Positions 43,359 to 51,780 of a stretch of 64,000 nt of DNA are shown one piece after another (the first letter of the stretch is position 1; the number at the start of each line of letters is the position of its first letter). The DNA is from an uncultured Acetatifactor sp. (GTDB taxonomy: Bacteria > Bacillota > Clostridia > Lachnospirales > Lachnospiraceae): the NCBI GenBank assembly GCA_910589655.1, contig CAJUTJ010000192.1:1-64000 (forward strand). Reading direction: 5' to 3'. The translations under genes and the position numbers were made by a program. The notes below the pieces were generated by a model. It made no database searches. It was not told the DNA's origin and was given only the letters and a program-made list of their open reading frames with translations.

Positions 43359-44819
43359 ATGGGAAGATATAATCAGGAGAGAGCGCCTATTTATGAGGCT
43401 TTGGAAGAATTCAGGCAGAACAGGATCGTTCCCTTTGATGTGCCGGGACACAAAAGGGGCAGAGGCAATCCGGAGCTGATACGGCTTTTGGGGCAGCAGT
43501 GTGTGGGAATAGATGTCAATTCCATGAAGCCCTTGGACAATTTATGCCATCCTGTGTCAGTGATCCGCGAGGCGGAGGAGATGGCGGCGGAGGCATTTGG
43601 CGCCGCTTATGCTTTTCTGATGGTGGGAGGAACCACTTCGTCGGTACAGAGCATGGTGCTCAGCGCCTGCAAGAGGGGTGAGAAAATTATTCTGCCCAGA
43701 AATGTACATCGGAGCGTCATCAATGCGCTGGTGCTGAACGGAGCCACTCCCATATATGTGAATCCCGATATGGACAGCAGGCTGGGAATTGCATTGGGCA
43801 TGAGAGTTTCGCAGGTGGAGAAGACCATCCGTGAAAATCCGGATGCGGTGGCGGTGCTGGTGAATAATCCCACTTATTACGGAATTTGTTCCGATCTGCG
43901 CAGCATTGTAAAGGTTGCCCATGCCGGCGGCATGAAGGTGCTGGTGGACGAGGCTCACGGAACCCACTTTTATTTCGGGGAAAATATGCCCGTATCCGCT
44001 ATGGCGGCGGGTGCGGATATGGCTTCCGTCAGTATGCACAAGTCCGGCGGAAGCCTGACACAAAGTTCGTTTCTGCTGACCGGACCGGCGATGCATCCCG
44101 GATATGTGCGCCAGATCATTAATCTGACCCAGACCACCAGCGCATCTTATCTGCTTTTGGCCAGTCTGGATATTTCCAGAAGAAATCTGGCGCTGCGGGG
44201 GAAAAAGGAATTCCGCAAGGTGACTGCACTGGCGGAGTATGCCAGAGAGGAGATCAACCGAATCGGCGGATACTACGCATATACGTCGGAGCTGATTAAC
44301 GGGGACAGTATTTTTGACTTTGACAAGACGAAGCTCACGATCAATACGCTGGAAATCGGGCTGGCCGGAATCGAGGTCTATGATATTCTTCGGGAGGAGT
44401 ATGATATCCAGATGGAACTGGGAGATATTGCCAATGTGTTGGCTTATATTTCCATCGGAGACAGAGAGCGGGATATCGAGAGATTAATCGGCGCGATGGT
44501 AGAGATTAAACGAAAGTACGGCAGGGATAACACGGGAATGTTTACACAGGAATACATTGAGCCTAAGGTTGCCGTTTCCCCCCAGAATGCTTTTTATGCG
44601 GAAAAGGAATCGCTGTCACTGTTGGAGACGGAAGGCCGCATATGCAGCGAATTTGTTATGTGCTATCCTCCCGGGATTCCGATATTGGCGCCGGGGGAGG
44701 AGATTACCAAGGATATTTTGGAATATATTTCATATGCAAAGGAAAAAGGATGCTCCATGACGGGACCTGAGGATCCCGGCATTGAGAGGCTTAATGTATT
44801 GAAAGAGGTCTGGGCATAG
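43359..44819 (+). CDS. speA: Arginine/ornithine/lysine decarboxylase (SpeA type)
   Basis: This 486-residue PLP enzyme is a fold type I decarboxylase of the Bacillus SpeA class. FDVPGHKRGRGNPE (about 26-39), PRNVHRSV (113-120), VDEAHGTHFYFG (196-207) and the PLP lysine in SMHKSGGSLTQ (Lys228) are present, and PPGIPILAPGE near the end is the class C-terminal motif. The agmatine deiminase and N-carbamoylputrescine amidase downstream point to arginine as substrate, giving agmatine; lysine or ornithine cannot be excluded. ATG 43359 has AAGGAAG before it; ATG 43326 does not. Confidence 0.92.
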   Translation: MGRYNQERAPIYEALEEFRQNRIVPFDVPGHKRGRGNPELIRLLGQQCVGIDVNSMKPLDNLCHPVSVIREAEEMAAEAFGAAYAFLMVGGTTSSVQSMVLSACKRGEKIILPRNVHRSVINALVLNGATPIYVNPDMDSRLGIALGMRVSQVEKTIRENPDAVAVLVNNPTYYGICSDLRSIVKVAHAGGMKVLVDEAHGTHFYFGENMPVSAMAAGADMASVSMHKSGGSLTQSSFLLTGPAMHPGYVRQIINLTQTTSASYLLLASLDISRRNLALRGKKEFRKVTALAEYAREEINRIGGYYAYTSELINGDSIFDFDKTKLTINTLEIGLAGIEVYDILREEYDIQMELGDIANVLAYISIGDRERDIERLIGAMVEIKRKYGRDNTGMFTQEYIEPKVAVSPQNAFYAEKESLSLLETEGRICSEFVMCYPPGIPILAPGEEITKDILEYISYAKEKGCSMTGPEDPGIERLNVLKEVWA

Positions 44820-44846
44820 AGTGAAACAATATTTGGAATAAATTGT

Positions 44847-45140
44847 CTTAGAGTGCTGACGGTATTACATTTTGCTAAATGTCTTGTCTGAATTTCCATC
44901 TGCAGCGTTAGATTTCCTAGACGCAGCCACCGCTGCGCCGTCGGAAATCTGCCCTGCAGACTGAAAATTCATTCCCGCCATTTGAGCGCCCAATTCGCGT
45001 GATATTTGAGCCAAATTCAGGTTACATAGCCCGCTATGCGCCCTTCATTTGGCTAATCATTAATCATCTGTAAGATGATTTCATCGCCCATAAATTGTGA
45101 CGCACATCTGTCAGAAAGTAATTTTCAAACACACTCTAAG
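44847..45140. mobile_element. 294-bp MITE-like element with inverted ends
   Basis: The ends CTTAGAGTG (44847-44855) and CACTCTAAG (45132-45140) are perfect inverted repeats. The inner right part (TAATTTTCAAACACACTCT) recurs in modified form at 14534-14557. Internally there are inverted segments (ATCATCTGTAAGATGAT near 45063-45079, and CTGCAGCG/CGCTGCG-like pairs near 44900-44935), and no open frame of meaning. No clear target duplication is seen. Non-autonomous element is the likeliest reading. Confidence 0.55.
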
Positions 45141-45169
45141 GGACGGAACAGGAATAGGAGGGTATTGAT

Positions 45170-46030
45170 ATGGAGCTTTGGTTTTCGGAACCGCATACAC
45201 CAAATGTAAGGTTGTCTATTCGTGTGGACAGGCAGTTGTACAGCGGACAGAGTGAATTTCAACAGATTGAAGTGTTTGAATCTCCGGAATTCGGACGTTT
45301 TCTGGTGTTGGACGGTTACATTATGCTGACGGAAAAAGATGAGTTTATTTACCATGAGATGATCGTGCATGTGCCCATGGCGGTGCACCCTGATGTAAAA
45401 AAGGTGCTTGTAATCGGTGCGGGGGACGGCGGCGTGGTGAGAGAACTGGTTCGTTATCCGGAGGTCGAGCACATTGATCTGGTGGAAATAGACGAGGAAG
45501 TCATCAAAGTCTGCATGGACTACATGCCAAAGACATCCTGTGAAATGAGGAACGAGAAAGTACAAGTTCATCTGGAGGACGGTTTAAAATTTGTCCGCTC
45601 CAGAGAAGACGAATACGATTTGGTTATTGTGGATTCGACGGATCCCTTTGGACCGGGAGAGGGATTGTTTACGAAAGAATTTTACGGGAACTGCTACAAG
45701 GCGCTGAAGGAAGACGGCATTATGGTCAATCAACATGAAAGTCCCTTCTACGAATCGGATGCCACGGCCTGTATGCGTGCCCATAAGCGGATTGTGGAGA
45801 GCTTCCCGATCAGCCGCGTCTATCAGGCGCATATTCCTACGTATCCTTCGGGACATTGGCTGTTCGGTTTTGCATCGAAAAAATACCATCCCGTGCATGA
45901 TCTCGATGTGGAGCGGTGGATGGAAAGGGAATTGGAGACAAAGTATTATACTCCCAAGCTTCATGAAGGGGCATTCTGTCTGCCCGCCTATGTGGAAAAG
46001 CTATTGCGGAAAGTGGAGGTACACGATTAA
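45170..46030 (+). CDS. speE: Spermidine synthase (polyamine aminopropyltransferase)
   Basis: The 286-residue enzyme moves the aminopropyl group of decarboxylated SAM to putrescine. It has the N-terminal beta domain (FQQIEVFESPEFGRFLVLDG), the SAM-site GAGDGG (83-88), LVEIDEEV (104-111), and the catalytic loop VDSTDPFGP (Asp155, Asp158 region). GAGFDPGV-like features belong to the next gene, not this. GGAGGG precedes the ATG. Its TAA overlaps the next ATG (TAATG), so it is coupled to the carboxy(nor)spermidine synthase. The MITE-like element lies just upstream and separates it from speA. Confidence 0.96.
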   Translation: MELWFSEPHTPNVRLSIRVDRQLYSGQSEFQQIEVFESPEFGRFLVLDGYIMLTEKDEFIYHEMIVHVPMAVHPDVKKVLVIGAGDGGVVRELVRYPEVEHIDLVEIDEEVIKVCMDYMPKTSCEMRNEKVQVHLEDGLKFVRSREDEYDLVIVDSTDPFGPGEGLFTKEFYGNCYKALKEDGIMVNQHESPFYESDATACMRAHKRIVESFPISRVYQAHIPTYPSGHWLFGFASKKYHPVHDLDVERWMERELETKYYTPKLHEGAFCLPAYVEKLLRKVEVHD

Positions 46031-47292
46031 TGGCAAAAATAGTAATTATCGGATGCGGGGGCGTAGCTTCCGTGGCAATTCAAAAATGTGCCGGGAAGGC
46101 AGATGTATTCACGGAAATCTGTATAGCCAGCCGCACGGTGGGCAAGTGTGACGCTTTGAAGGCAAAGCTGGAAGAACAAGGAACAAAGGCTGTAATAACC
46201 ACCGCGGAAGTGAACGCCGATGATGTGGAGGAGCTGATCGGGCTTCTTAAAAAAGAACAGCCCAAGGCAGTATTAAATTTGGCGCTGCCTTATCAGGATC
46301 TGACCATAATGGAGGCTTGTCTTGCCTGTGGAGTGGACTATATTGACACGGCCAATTATGAACCGGAGGATACGGAAGATCCGGCATGGCGGGCCGCATA
46401 TGAAAAGCGCTGCAAGGAAGAAGGCTTTACGGCGTATTTTGATTATTCTTGGCAGTGGGCATACAGGGAGCGTTTTGAACAGGCGGGTATTACGGCCTTG
46501 CTGGGCAGCGGCTTTGATCCCGGTGTCACCAGTGTATTTTCCGCCTATGCATTGAAGCATTATTTTGACGAAATTCATACTATTGATATTATGGACTGTA
46601 ACGGAGGAGATCACGGTTATCCCTTTGCCACTAATTTTAATCCGGAAATTAATCTCCGGGAGGTTTCCGCAAACGGCTCTTATTGGGAAGACGGACATTG
46701 GGTGGAGACAGAACCCATGGAGATCAAAAGAGAGTATGATTTTGCGCAGGTGGGAAAGAAGGATATGTACCTTCTCCATCACGAGGAGATAGAGTCTCTG
46801 GCCAAAAATATCCCGGGCATTAAGAGAATCCGGTTCTTTATGACCTTTGGCCAGAGTTACCTGACACATATGAAATGTCTGGAAAATGTTGGTATGCTGC
46901 GCACCGATACCGTGACATTTGAGGGAAAAGAGATTGTGCCCATACAGTTTTTAAAGGCGTTGCTGCCGGATCCGGCATCTCTGGGATCCCGCACGGTAGG
47001 GAAGACTAACATTGGCTGTATTTTTACCGGAGTAAAGGACGGCGAGGAAAAATCCGTATATATATACAATGTCTGTGACCATCAGGAATGTTATCGGGAG
47101 CTTGGTTCTCAGGCCATTTCATATACTACGGGAGTGCCCGCTATGATCGGCGCTATGCTGGTAATGGACGGCACATGGAAAAAGCCCGGTGTTTTTACCG
47201 TGGAAGAATTCGATCCGGATCCCTTTATGGATGCATTGAATAAGTATGGATTGCCATGGGTAGTGGAAGAAAATCCGGTGTTAGTGGATTGA
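46030..47292 (+). CDS. Carboxynorspermidine/carboxyspermidine synthase (saccharopine dehydrogenase family)
   Basis: This 420-residue NAD(P)H enzyme condenses aspartate semialdehyde with putrescine (or diaminopropane) to carboxyspermidine (or carboxynorspermidine). It has a Rossmann start (VIIGCGGVASVA), the diagnostic LGSGFDPGVTSVFSAYA (about 157-173), and DCNGGDHGYPFATNFNPE (about 190-207), shared by this branch and distinct from lysine saccharopine dehydrogenases. Its partner decarboxylase nspC lies at 48562, so the pair forms an alternative route to spermidine. Confidence 0.93.
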   Translation: MAKIVIIGCGGVASVAIQKCAGKADVFTEICIASRTVGKCDALKAKLEEQGTKAVITTAEVNADDVEELIGLLKKEQPKAVLNLALPYQDLTIMEACLACGVDYIDTANYEPEDTEDPAWRAAYEKRCKEEGFTAYFDYSWQWAYRERFEQAGITALLGSGFDPGVTSVFSAYALKHYFDEIHTIDIMDCNGGDHGYPFATNFNPEINLREVSANGSYWEDGHWVETEPMEIKREYDFAQVGKKDMYLLHHEEIESLAKNIPGIKRIRFFMTFGQSYLTHMKCLENVGMLRTDTVTFEGKEIVPIQFLKALLPDPASLGSRTVGKTNIGCIFTGVKDGEEKSVYIYNVCDHQECYRELGSQAISYTTGVPAMIGAMLVMDGTWKKPGVFTVEEFDPDPFMDALNKYGLPWVVEENPVLVD

Positions 47293-47358
47293 TGAAAATC
47301 CGCCGATTGTACTAATGTATCGGAAAATCCGGAAATGCAAAATTTGTAGAAATAAGAA

Positions 47359-47387
47359 TTGCCAAAAAGCAGATTATTCTATATAAT
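47359..47387 (+). promoter_or_regulatory. Promoter for Rpn-HTH-nspC segment
   Basis: TTGCCA (47359-47364), a 17-base spacer and TATAAT (47382-47387) form a good promoter. It lies within an inverted repeat: GCCAAAAAGCAGATTATTC (47361-47379) and GAATAATTGCTTTTTGGT (47410-47426) are near reverse complements, with ATACGCATAGCGTAT in the middle. Confidence 0.65.
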
Positions 47388-47516
47388 ATACGCATAGCGT
47401 ATAAGGGCGGAATAATTGCTTTTTGGTATATGTATGGTATCAAGTATGCCATTCTTTCTATTTTCTATTCTGCCTGTATGAAATTTGTGTTTAAACAGAA
47501 GAGCGGAGGGCAGAGT

Positions 47517-48347
47517 ATGGAAGAATTGCAGTATGAAGAACTTGATTTCACAAATGATTTTATATTTGCCAAAGTTATGCGGAACAAAGATTTATGTAAA
47601 AAGCTGCTGGAAGTTATTTTAGGAATCCGTATCAGGCATATTGAGTTTCCGGATGAGCAGAAGGTCATTGATATCTCGTCAGATGCAAAAAGTGTCCGTT
47701 TGGATGTATATGTGGAAGGTGAATTAGAAAACGTATATAACATTGAAATGCAGACCACCAATCCCAGAAACCTTCCCAAGCGGAGTAGATATTACCAAGG
47801 TATGATCGATTTAAATCAAATTGAAAAAGGGGCAGACTATAGTGAACTGAAGACTTGTTATGTTATCTTTATCTGCAAGCAAGACATTTTTCACCGTAAT
47901 AGGAGTCTTTATGCTTTTGAAAACCGATGCGTGCAGGAATGGGATATATGCCTTGGTGATGAAACGAAAAAAGTATTTGTTAATCCATGCGGTGATATGA
48001 GTGATATTACTTTAGAATTAAAGAATTTTTTACTATATATCGATACGGGGAAAATACAGGATAAGTTTACGGCAGACTTGCAATCAGAGGTAGAACGGAC
48101 TAAGAGCAATAAGGAATGGAGGAAAGAATATATGACATTACTTATGCGGGACAGAGAAAACAGAGAAGAAGGAAGAAAAGAAGGAAGAGAAGAAGGCAAG
48201 GCTGAAGAGCGAATCAAAGCAATCGCAGATTTATATGCCGGCGGAGGGACGGACGAGGAAGCCGAAAAGTATTTAAAGGCAACCAAAGAACAGATGGCAC
48301 AGGCGAGAAAGCTGCTTGCAGCGGAAGAAAATAATTGTCGGGAGTAA
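47517..48347 (+). CDS. Rpn-family recombination-promoting nuclease/putative transposase
   Basis: The 276-residue protein (from ATG 47517) has the PD-(D/E)XK nuclease pattern of the Rpn/PDDEXK_2 family: TNDFIFAKVM near residue 10, LDVYVEGELENVYNIEMQTT (about 61-80) with the catalytic Asp, Glu and Gln, and a RSRYYQGMIDLNQI stretch. The C-terminal REEGRKEGREEGKAEER coiled tail is typical. Rpn proteins stimulate recA-independent recombination. GGAGGG precedes ATG 47517. It interrupts the polyamine gene order and shares a transcript with the small HTH gene and nspC. Confidence 0.9.
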   Translation: MEELQYEELDFTNDFIFAKVMRNKDLCKKLLEVILGIRIRHIEFPDEQKVIDISSDAKSVRLDVYVEGELENVYNIEMQTTNPRNLPKRSRYYQGMIDLNQIEKGADYSELKTCYVIFICKQDIFHRNRSLYAFENRCVQEWDICLGDETKKVFVNPCGDMSDITLELKNFLLYIDTGKIQDKFTADLQSEVERTKSNKEWRKEYMTLLMRDRENREEGRKEGREEGKAEERIKAIADLYAGGGTDEEAEKYLKATKEQMAQARKLLAAEENNCRE

Positions 48348-48353
48348 CGAATA

Positions 48354-48542
48354 GTGGAGACAGGAAAGCAGCTGCTGGAAATCCGGCTGAAAACAGGAAT
48401 GAACCGAAAGGAATTTGCGGAATATTTTGAAATACCATATCGTACCGTTCAAGACTGGGAATTGGGTAACCGTGAGATGCCCAAATATTTATTACGGTTG
48501 ATAGCCTACAAGATCGAGATGGAAAAGTTAACGAAAGAATGA
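48354..48542 (+). CDS. Small helix-turn-helix protein
   Basis: From GTG 48354 it encodes 62 residues. MNRKEFAEYFEIPYRTVQDWELGNREMP (about 16-43) is an HTH of the XRE-like/ YdaS type, with recognition helix YRTVQDWELG. It starts 6 bases after the Rpn stop and has GGAG before the GTG. Such small HTH proteins commonly sit beside Rpn nucleases in gut Firmicutes, so it may regulate the cassette. Confidence 0.78.
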   Translation: METGKQLLEIRLKTGMNRKEFAEYFEIPYRTVQDWELGNREMPKYLLRLIAYKIEMEKLTKE

Positions 48543-48561
48543 AAAAATGAGGGAAATTTTC

Positions 48562-49773
48562 ATGAAGATATCCGGACTTCCCACTCCTTGCTATGTGGTG
48601 GATGAAGCGCTGATTATAAAAAATTTAACGATTCTACGAAATATAATAGAGCGCACAGGGGTGCGTATTCTGCTGGCGCAGAAAGCTTTTTCCATGTATG
48701 CGCTTTACCCCTTGATCGGAAGATACTTATGTGGGGCGACTGCCAGCGGATTGTATGAAGCGAGGCTTTGTGCGGAGGAGATGGTTAGGCCATTGGCTGA
48801 ACAGAATATCAAATGCGAAAACCACATATTTTCACCTGCATACAAAGAGGAAGACTTCGAAGATATTTTATGTTATTGCGACCATATTGTTTTTAATTCG
48901 TGGAGACAGGTGGAAAAGTTCGGAACAAGGGCAAAGGCGGCGGGTAAAAGCATCGGGCTCCGTATTAATCCCCAATGCTCCACTCAGAAGGGTCATGCCA
49001 TTTACGACCCCTGTGCACCGGGATCACGGCTGGGGATTACAATAGAAAACTTTAGAGACAGCGTATTATTTCGGAAGTTTTTCCCTTTGTTAGACGGTCT
49101 GCATTTCCATACGCTCTGTGAGCAGGATTCCGATGATCTGGAGACTACCTTGGATGCGGTGGAGGAAAAATTCGGGGAATATCTGTCTCATATGAATTGG
49201 ATTAACTTTGGCGGAGGACATCATATTACACGCGAAGGCTATGATATTCCCCGGCTGGAAAGGTGTATCCGGAGAATGCAGGAAGGGTATGGCCTGACGG
49301 TCTATTTAGAGCCGGGAGAGGCTGTGGCTTTAAATGCAGGTTTTCTGGTGTCTTCGGTTTTGGAGATTCAGGGGCCGGCTGAAAAGAGGCGGCAAGGTTT
49401 CGGCGGAAATTCTGTAGATGACGGTCTTAGGATTGCTATTTTGGATACCTCTGCGGCCTGCCATATGCCCGATGTGCTGGAGATGCCCTACAGGCCGCCT
49501 CTGCAGAAGAGCGGGCAGCCATGGGAAAAGGCTTATACGTACCGTTTGGGAGGCCCTACCTGTCTGGCGGGAGATGTGATTGGTGACTATTCCTTTGACG
49601 CACCTTTGCAGGAGGGAGACAGGCTGGTATTTGAAGATATGGCAATCTATTCTATGGTAAAAAACAATACCTTTAACGGGATGCCTTTGCCGTCCATTGT
49701 ATTAAAACAAGAAAGCGGAGAATACAAGCTTATTAAGAAGTTTGGATATGAGGACTTCAAAGGCCGTTTATAG
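48562..49773 (+). CDS. nspC: Carboxynorspermidine/carboxyspermidine decarboxylase
   Basis: The 403-residue PLP enzyme is a fold type III decarboxylase. TPCYVVDEALI at the start, the PLP lysine in LLAQKAFSM (Lys41), HFHTLCEQDSDDL, INFGGGHHIT (about 214-223), and DTSAACHMPDVLEMPYRP (about 295-312) are family hallmarks. It removes CO2 from the product of the synthase at 46030, giving spermidine or norspermidine. ATG 48562 is preferred because GAGGGA lies 8 bases upstream. It ends at a terminator. Confidence 0.95.
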   Translation: MKISGLPTPCYVVDEALIIKNLTILRNIIERTGVRILLAQKAFSMYALYPLIGRYLCGATASGLYEARLCAEEMVRPLAEQNIKCENHIFSPAYKEEDFEDILCYCDHIVFNSWRQVEKFGTRAKAAGKSIGLRINPQCSTQKGHAIYDPCAPGSRLGITIENFRDSVLFRKFFPLLDGLHFHTLCEQDSDDLETTLDAVEEKFGEYLSHMNWINFGGGHHITREGYDIPRLERCIRRMQEGYGLTVYLEPGEAVALNAGFLVSSVLEIQGPAEKRRQGFGGNSVDDGLRIAILDTSAACHMPDVLEMPYRPPLQKSGQPWEKAYTYRLGGPTCLAGDVIGDYSFDAPLQEGDRLVFEDMAIYSMVKNNTFNGMPLPSIVLKQESGEYKLIKKFGYEDFKGRL

Positions 49774-49818
49774 AAGTGCAGACAAGAAAGCCATTTCTTA
49801 AGAATACAAAAGTAAAAA

Positions 49819-49842
49819 CTCCGGCATATGCCGGAGCTTTTA
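49819..49842 (+). terminator. Terminator after nspC
   Basis: CTCCGGCATATGCCGGAG (49819-49836) is a perfect palindrome followed by CTTTTA, preceded by AAAAA, so it may also work in the other direction. Confidence 0.75.
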
Positions 49843-50204
49843 CCTCTAATAGGGGGAATGTTTTTGAAAGTATCTATAGGAACCTGATAAATCAGGATTG
49901 TTTTTAGGCGAAGCTGACAGAACCCTAACCAGTGTGTTAAAACTCAACAGCTCCTTTGTTTATGTATTTATCATACATGGAAAATGTGTCCAAAGTTTGA
50001 CTTTGCCATAAAGGATTTATAAAGATTCTTAAGAAATTATGGAAAAATTTTACATTTTATAAAATAATCTTATGAATTAAAAAAGAGAGAAATCAAACTC
50101 GTCCTGCTCCGGCTGAATGATCGAATTTTCGTAGGTGGCGGTGCGGTTGGCGGCATGGGCAGACAGCAGACGGATACTGCTGCATTTTATAAGGAGAGAA
50201 AATT
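49843..50204 (+). other. AT-rich gap before PepSY lipoprotein
   Basis: No gene is supported. A hairpin-like AACCTGATAAATCAGG lies near 49881-49896. TTGACT (49997-50002) with TATAAA (50018-50023) or TAAAGA (50020-50025) is a possible promoter. A run of AT-rich sequence follows to 50090, then an AAGGAGAG ribosome site at 50190. Confidence 0.4.
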
Positions 50205-51071
50205 ATGAAAAGAAAAATTGTTATATGTATTACGGGATTGGTTGTGCTGCTTTTCGGAGGCTGCGGCAGCCGGCAAAGCGGTCTGTCATATATCGGAGCG
50301 GATAAGGCAAAGCAGCTGGCACTGAACGCGTTGGCTATAACGATGGATCAGACGGAAGCGATACAGGCAGATTTGACCACATACAATGGCGAGGATTGTT
50401 ATCTGGTGGAGATTATTGTAGCAGGACAAAGTTATCAATATAATATTGACGCACAAACCGGTGCAATTGTCGGAAGTAATTTTTCCTCTCCGATTTTGCC
50501 TGCGCAGGATACTGTGGCAAGCGGAAATACCGGGAGCGATTCATCAAGCAATGTACCTGCGGGAGGAACTTCCGGATCAGGAATGGCAAACAATAATATA
50601 ATGGCTTCTTCATCGAAAAGCATGATTGCTATCGAAGAAGCAAAGGCAGCAGTCCTAAGCCACGCGGGATTGACTGAGGAAGAAGTAACTTTTGTGAAAA
50701 GTGAGCTGGAATATGAGGACGGACGCCAAGTGTATGAGCTGGAGTTTTATACGAGTGATTATAGGGAATATGATTATGAAATAGATGCTTACACAGGTGA
50801 GTTGGTGGGCTTTGACTATGATGCGGAACATTTTGCGCTGCCTCAAGCTGCCGATGGCGCTGCCATTACTGCAGATGAGGCAAAGAAACTGGCATTGTCC
50901 AAGGTCCCGGGCGCGTCTGCCGATGATATCAGGGAGTTCGAATCGGATTATGATCATGGGCGTATGGAGTATGAAGGAGAAATAATATATAATGGTAAGA
51001 AGTATGAGTTTGAAATTGACGGCAGCAATGGTCAATTTCTAAGCTGGGAAGAGGAATCTGTTCTCCGGTGA
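50205..51071 (+). CDS. Lipoprotein with three PepSY-like domains
   Basis: The 288-residue lipoprotein has a signal peptide with lipobox FGGC (about Cys20), then three PepSY-type repeats: about 30-90 (ADKAKQLALNAL, YNIDAQTGAIVG), about 140-205 (IEEAKAAVLSHAGL, YEIDAYTGELVGFDYD) and about 218-285 (TADEAKKLALSKV, FEIDGSNGQFLSWE). A Ser/Gly/Asn-rich linker joins the first two. PepSY domains often inhibit secreted proteases or act as surface regulators. The target here is unknown. AAGGAGAG precedes the ATG. Confidence 0.92.
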   Translation: MKRKIVICITGLVVLLFGGCGSRQSGLSYIGADKAKQLALNALAITMDQTEAIQADLTTYNGEDCYLVEIIVAGQSYQYNIDAQTGAIVGSNFSSPILPAQDTVASGNTGSDSSSNVPAGGTSGSGMANNNIMASSSKSMIAIEEAKAAVLSHAGLTEEEVTFVKSELEYEDGRQVYELEFYTSDYREYDYEIDAYTGELVGFDYDAEHFALPQAADGAAITADEAKKLALSKVPGASADDIREFESDYDHGRMEYEGEIIYNGKKYEFEIDGSNGQFLSWEEESVLR

Positions 51072-51086
51072 AAACATTCTTAGAAA

Positions 51087-51134
51087 AGCAGTTCGTGCAT
51101 CATGATATACCATTCATGCACAAACTGCTTTTTA
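51087..51134 (+). terminator. Terminator after PepSY lipoprotein
   Basis: AAGCAGTT (51087-51094) pairs with AACTGCTT (51123-51130) and the inner GTGCAT with ATGCAC, followed by TTTTTAAT. Confidence 0.85.
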
Positions 51135-51200
51135 ATATCGGTATATAGTATAATGCCTGTATTGAAAACAAAGGAGTTTGCACAAAGAAGGTGAAAGAAT

Positions 51201-51488
51201 ATGGCAGTTTCTCAAAGTGAAAAATTGGATCAGATTTTAAAGGCATATACTCTGGAAGTACAAACATGGCTGCATGATAATTTTAAATATGCCGCTGCCC
51301 GCAGCTGTGTTTTAGAGAAAGCATCTTTTGGGGGCAGGGCGGAGCTAATGATTGTTATGTATAAGAAACCGCAGGATATTGGGTTCTTAATGAAAAAAAT
51401 TACTAAACTTACAACAAAATACAACAAACAATACAAAATAGCCATTCAACCTGTGCTGCAATGGGAAAATGAGGAAGCATTGGCGTGA
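51201..51488 (+). CDS. Small protein of unknown function
   Basis: The 95-residue soluble protein has an N-terminal helical part (SEKLDQILKAYTLEVQTWLHDNF) and a beta/alpha part (RAELMIVMYKKPQDIGFLM, ITKLTTKYNKQYKIAIQPVL). It has no signal or membrane helix, and I recognise no family. GAAGGTGAAAG precedes the ATG. It sits alone between terminator 51134 and the aguA gap. Confidence 0.6.
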   Translation: MAVSQSEKLDQILKAYTLEVQTWLHDNFKYAAARSCVLEKASFGGRAELMIVMYKKPQDIGFLMKKITKLTTKYNKQYKIAIQPVLQWENEEALA

Positions 51489-51494
51489 CCCCCA

Positions 51495-51575
51495 AAACAG
51501 CGAATTTGCGCATGCCGGCCTCGGGTTCGTCAAAAAACAGTATGTAAATACCCCGTGTGACAGCGGATGAACAGT
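51495..51575 (+). repeat. Degenerate extragenic repeat arm
   Basis: TTGCGCATGCCGGCCTCGGG, then TCAAAAAACAGTATGTAAA, ACCCCGTGTGACAGCGGATG and AACAG follow the family order with many changes. It occupies part of the 292-base gap before aguA. Confidence 0.6.
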
Positions 51576-51780
51576 ATCAGGAAATTTCCTTCTGAAATTT
51601 CCTTGCAGCCGCATCCATTGATTTTTAGCAAGAGTTTGTTTATAATGTTTCTGTGATATTTGATGAAATTCCGCGGAATAATTTCATTGAACTATATTAT
51701 TTCCGGTTATCATGAAAGGGAAGTTTAACAAAAACACGGTTTAGAATTAGAGATATGGAATTCTCGAGAGGAGAAGCCCA

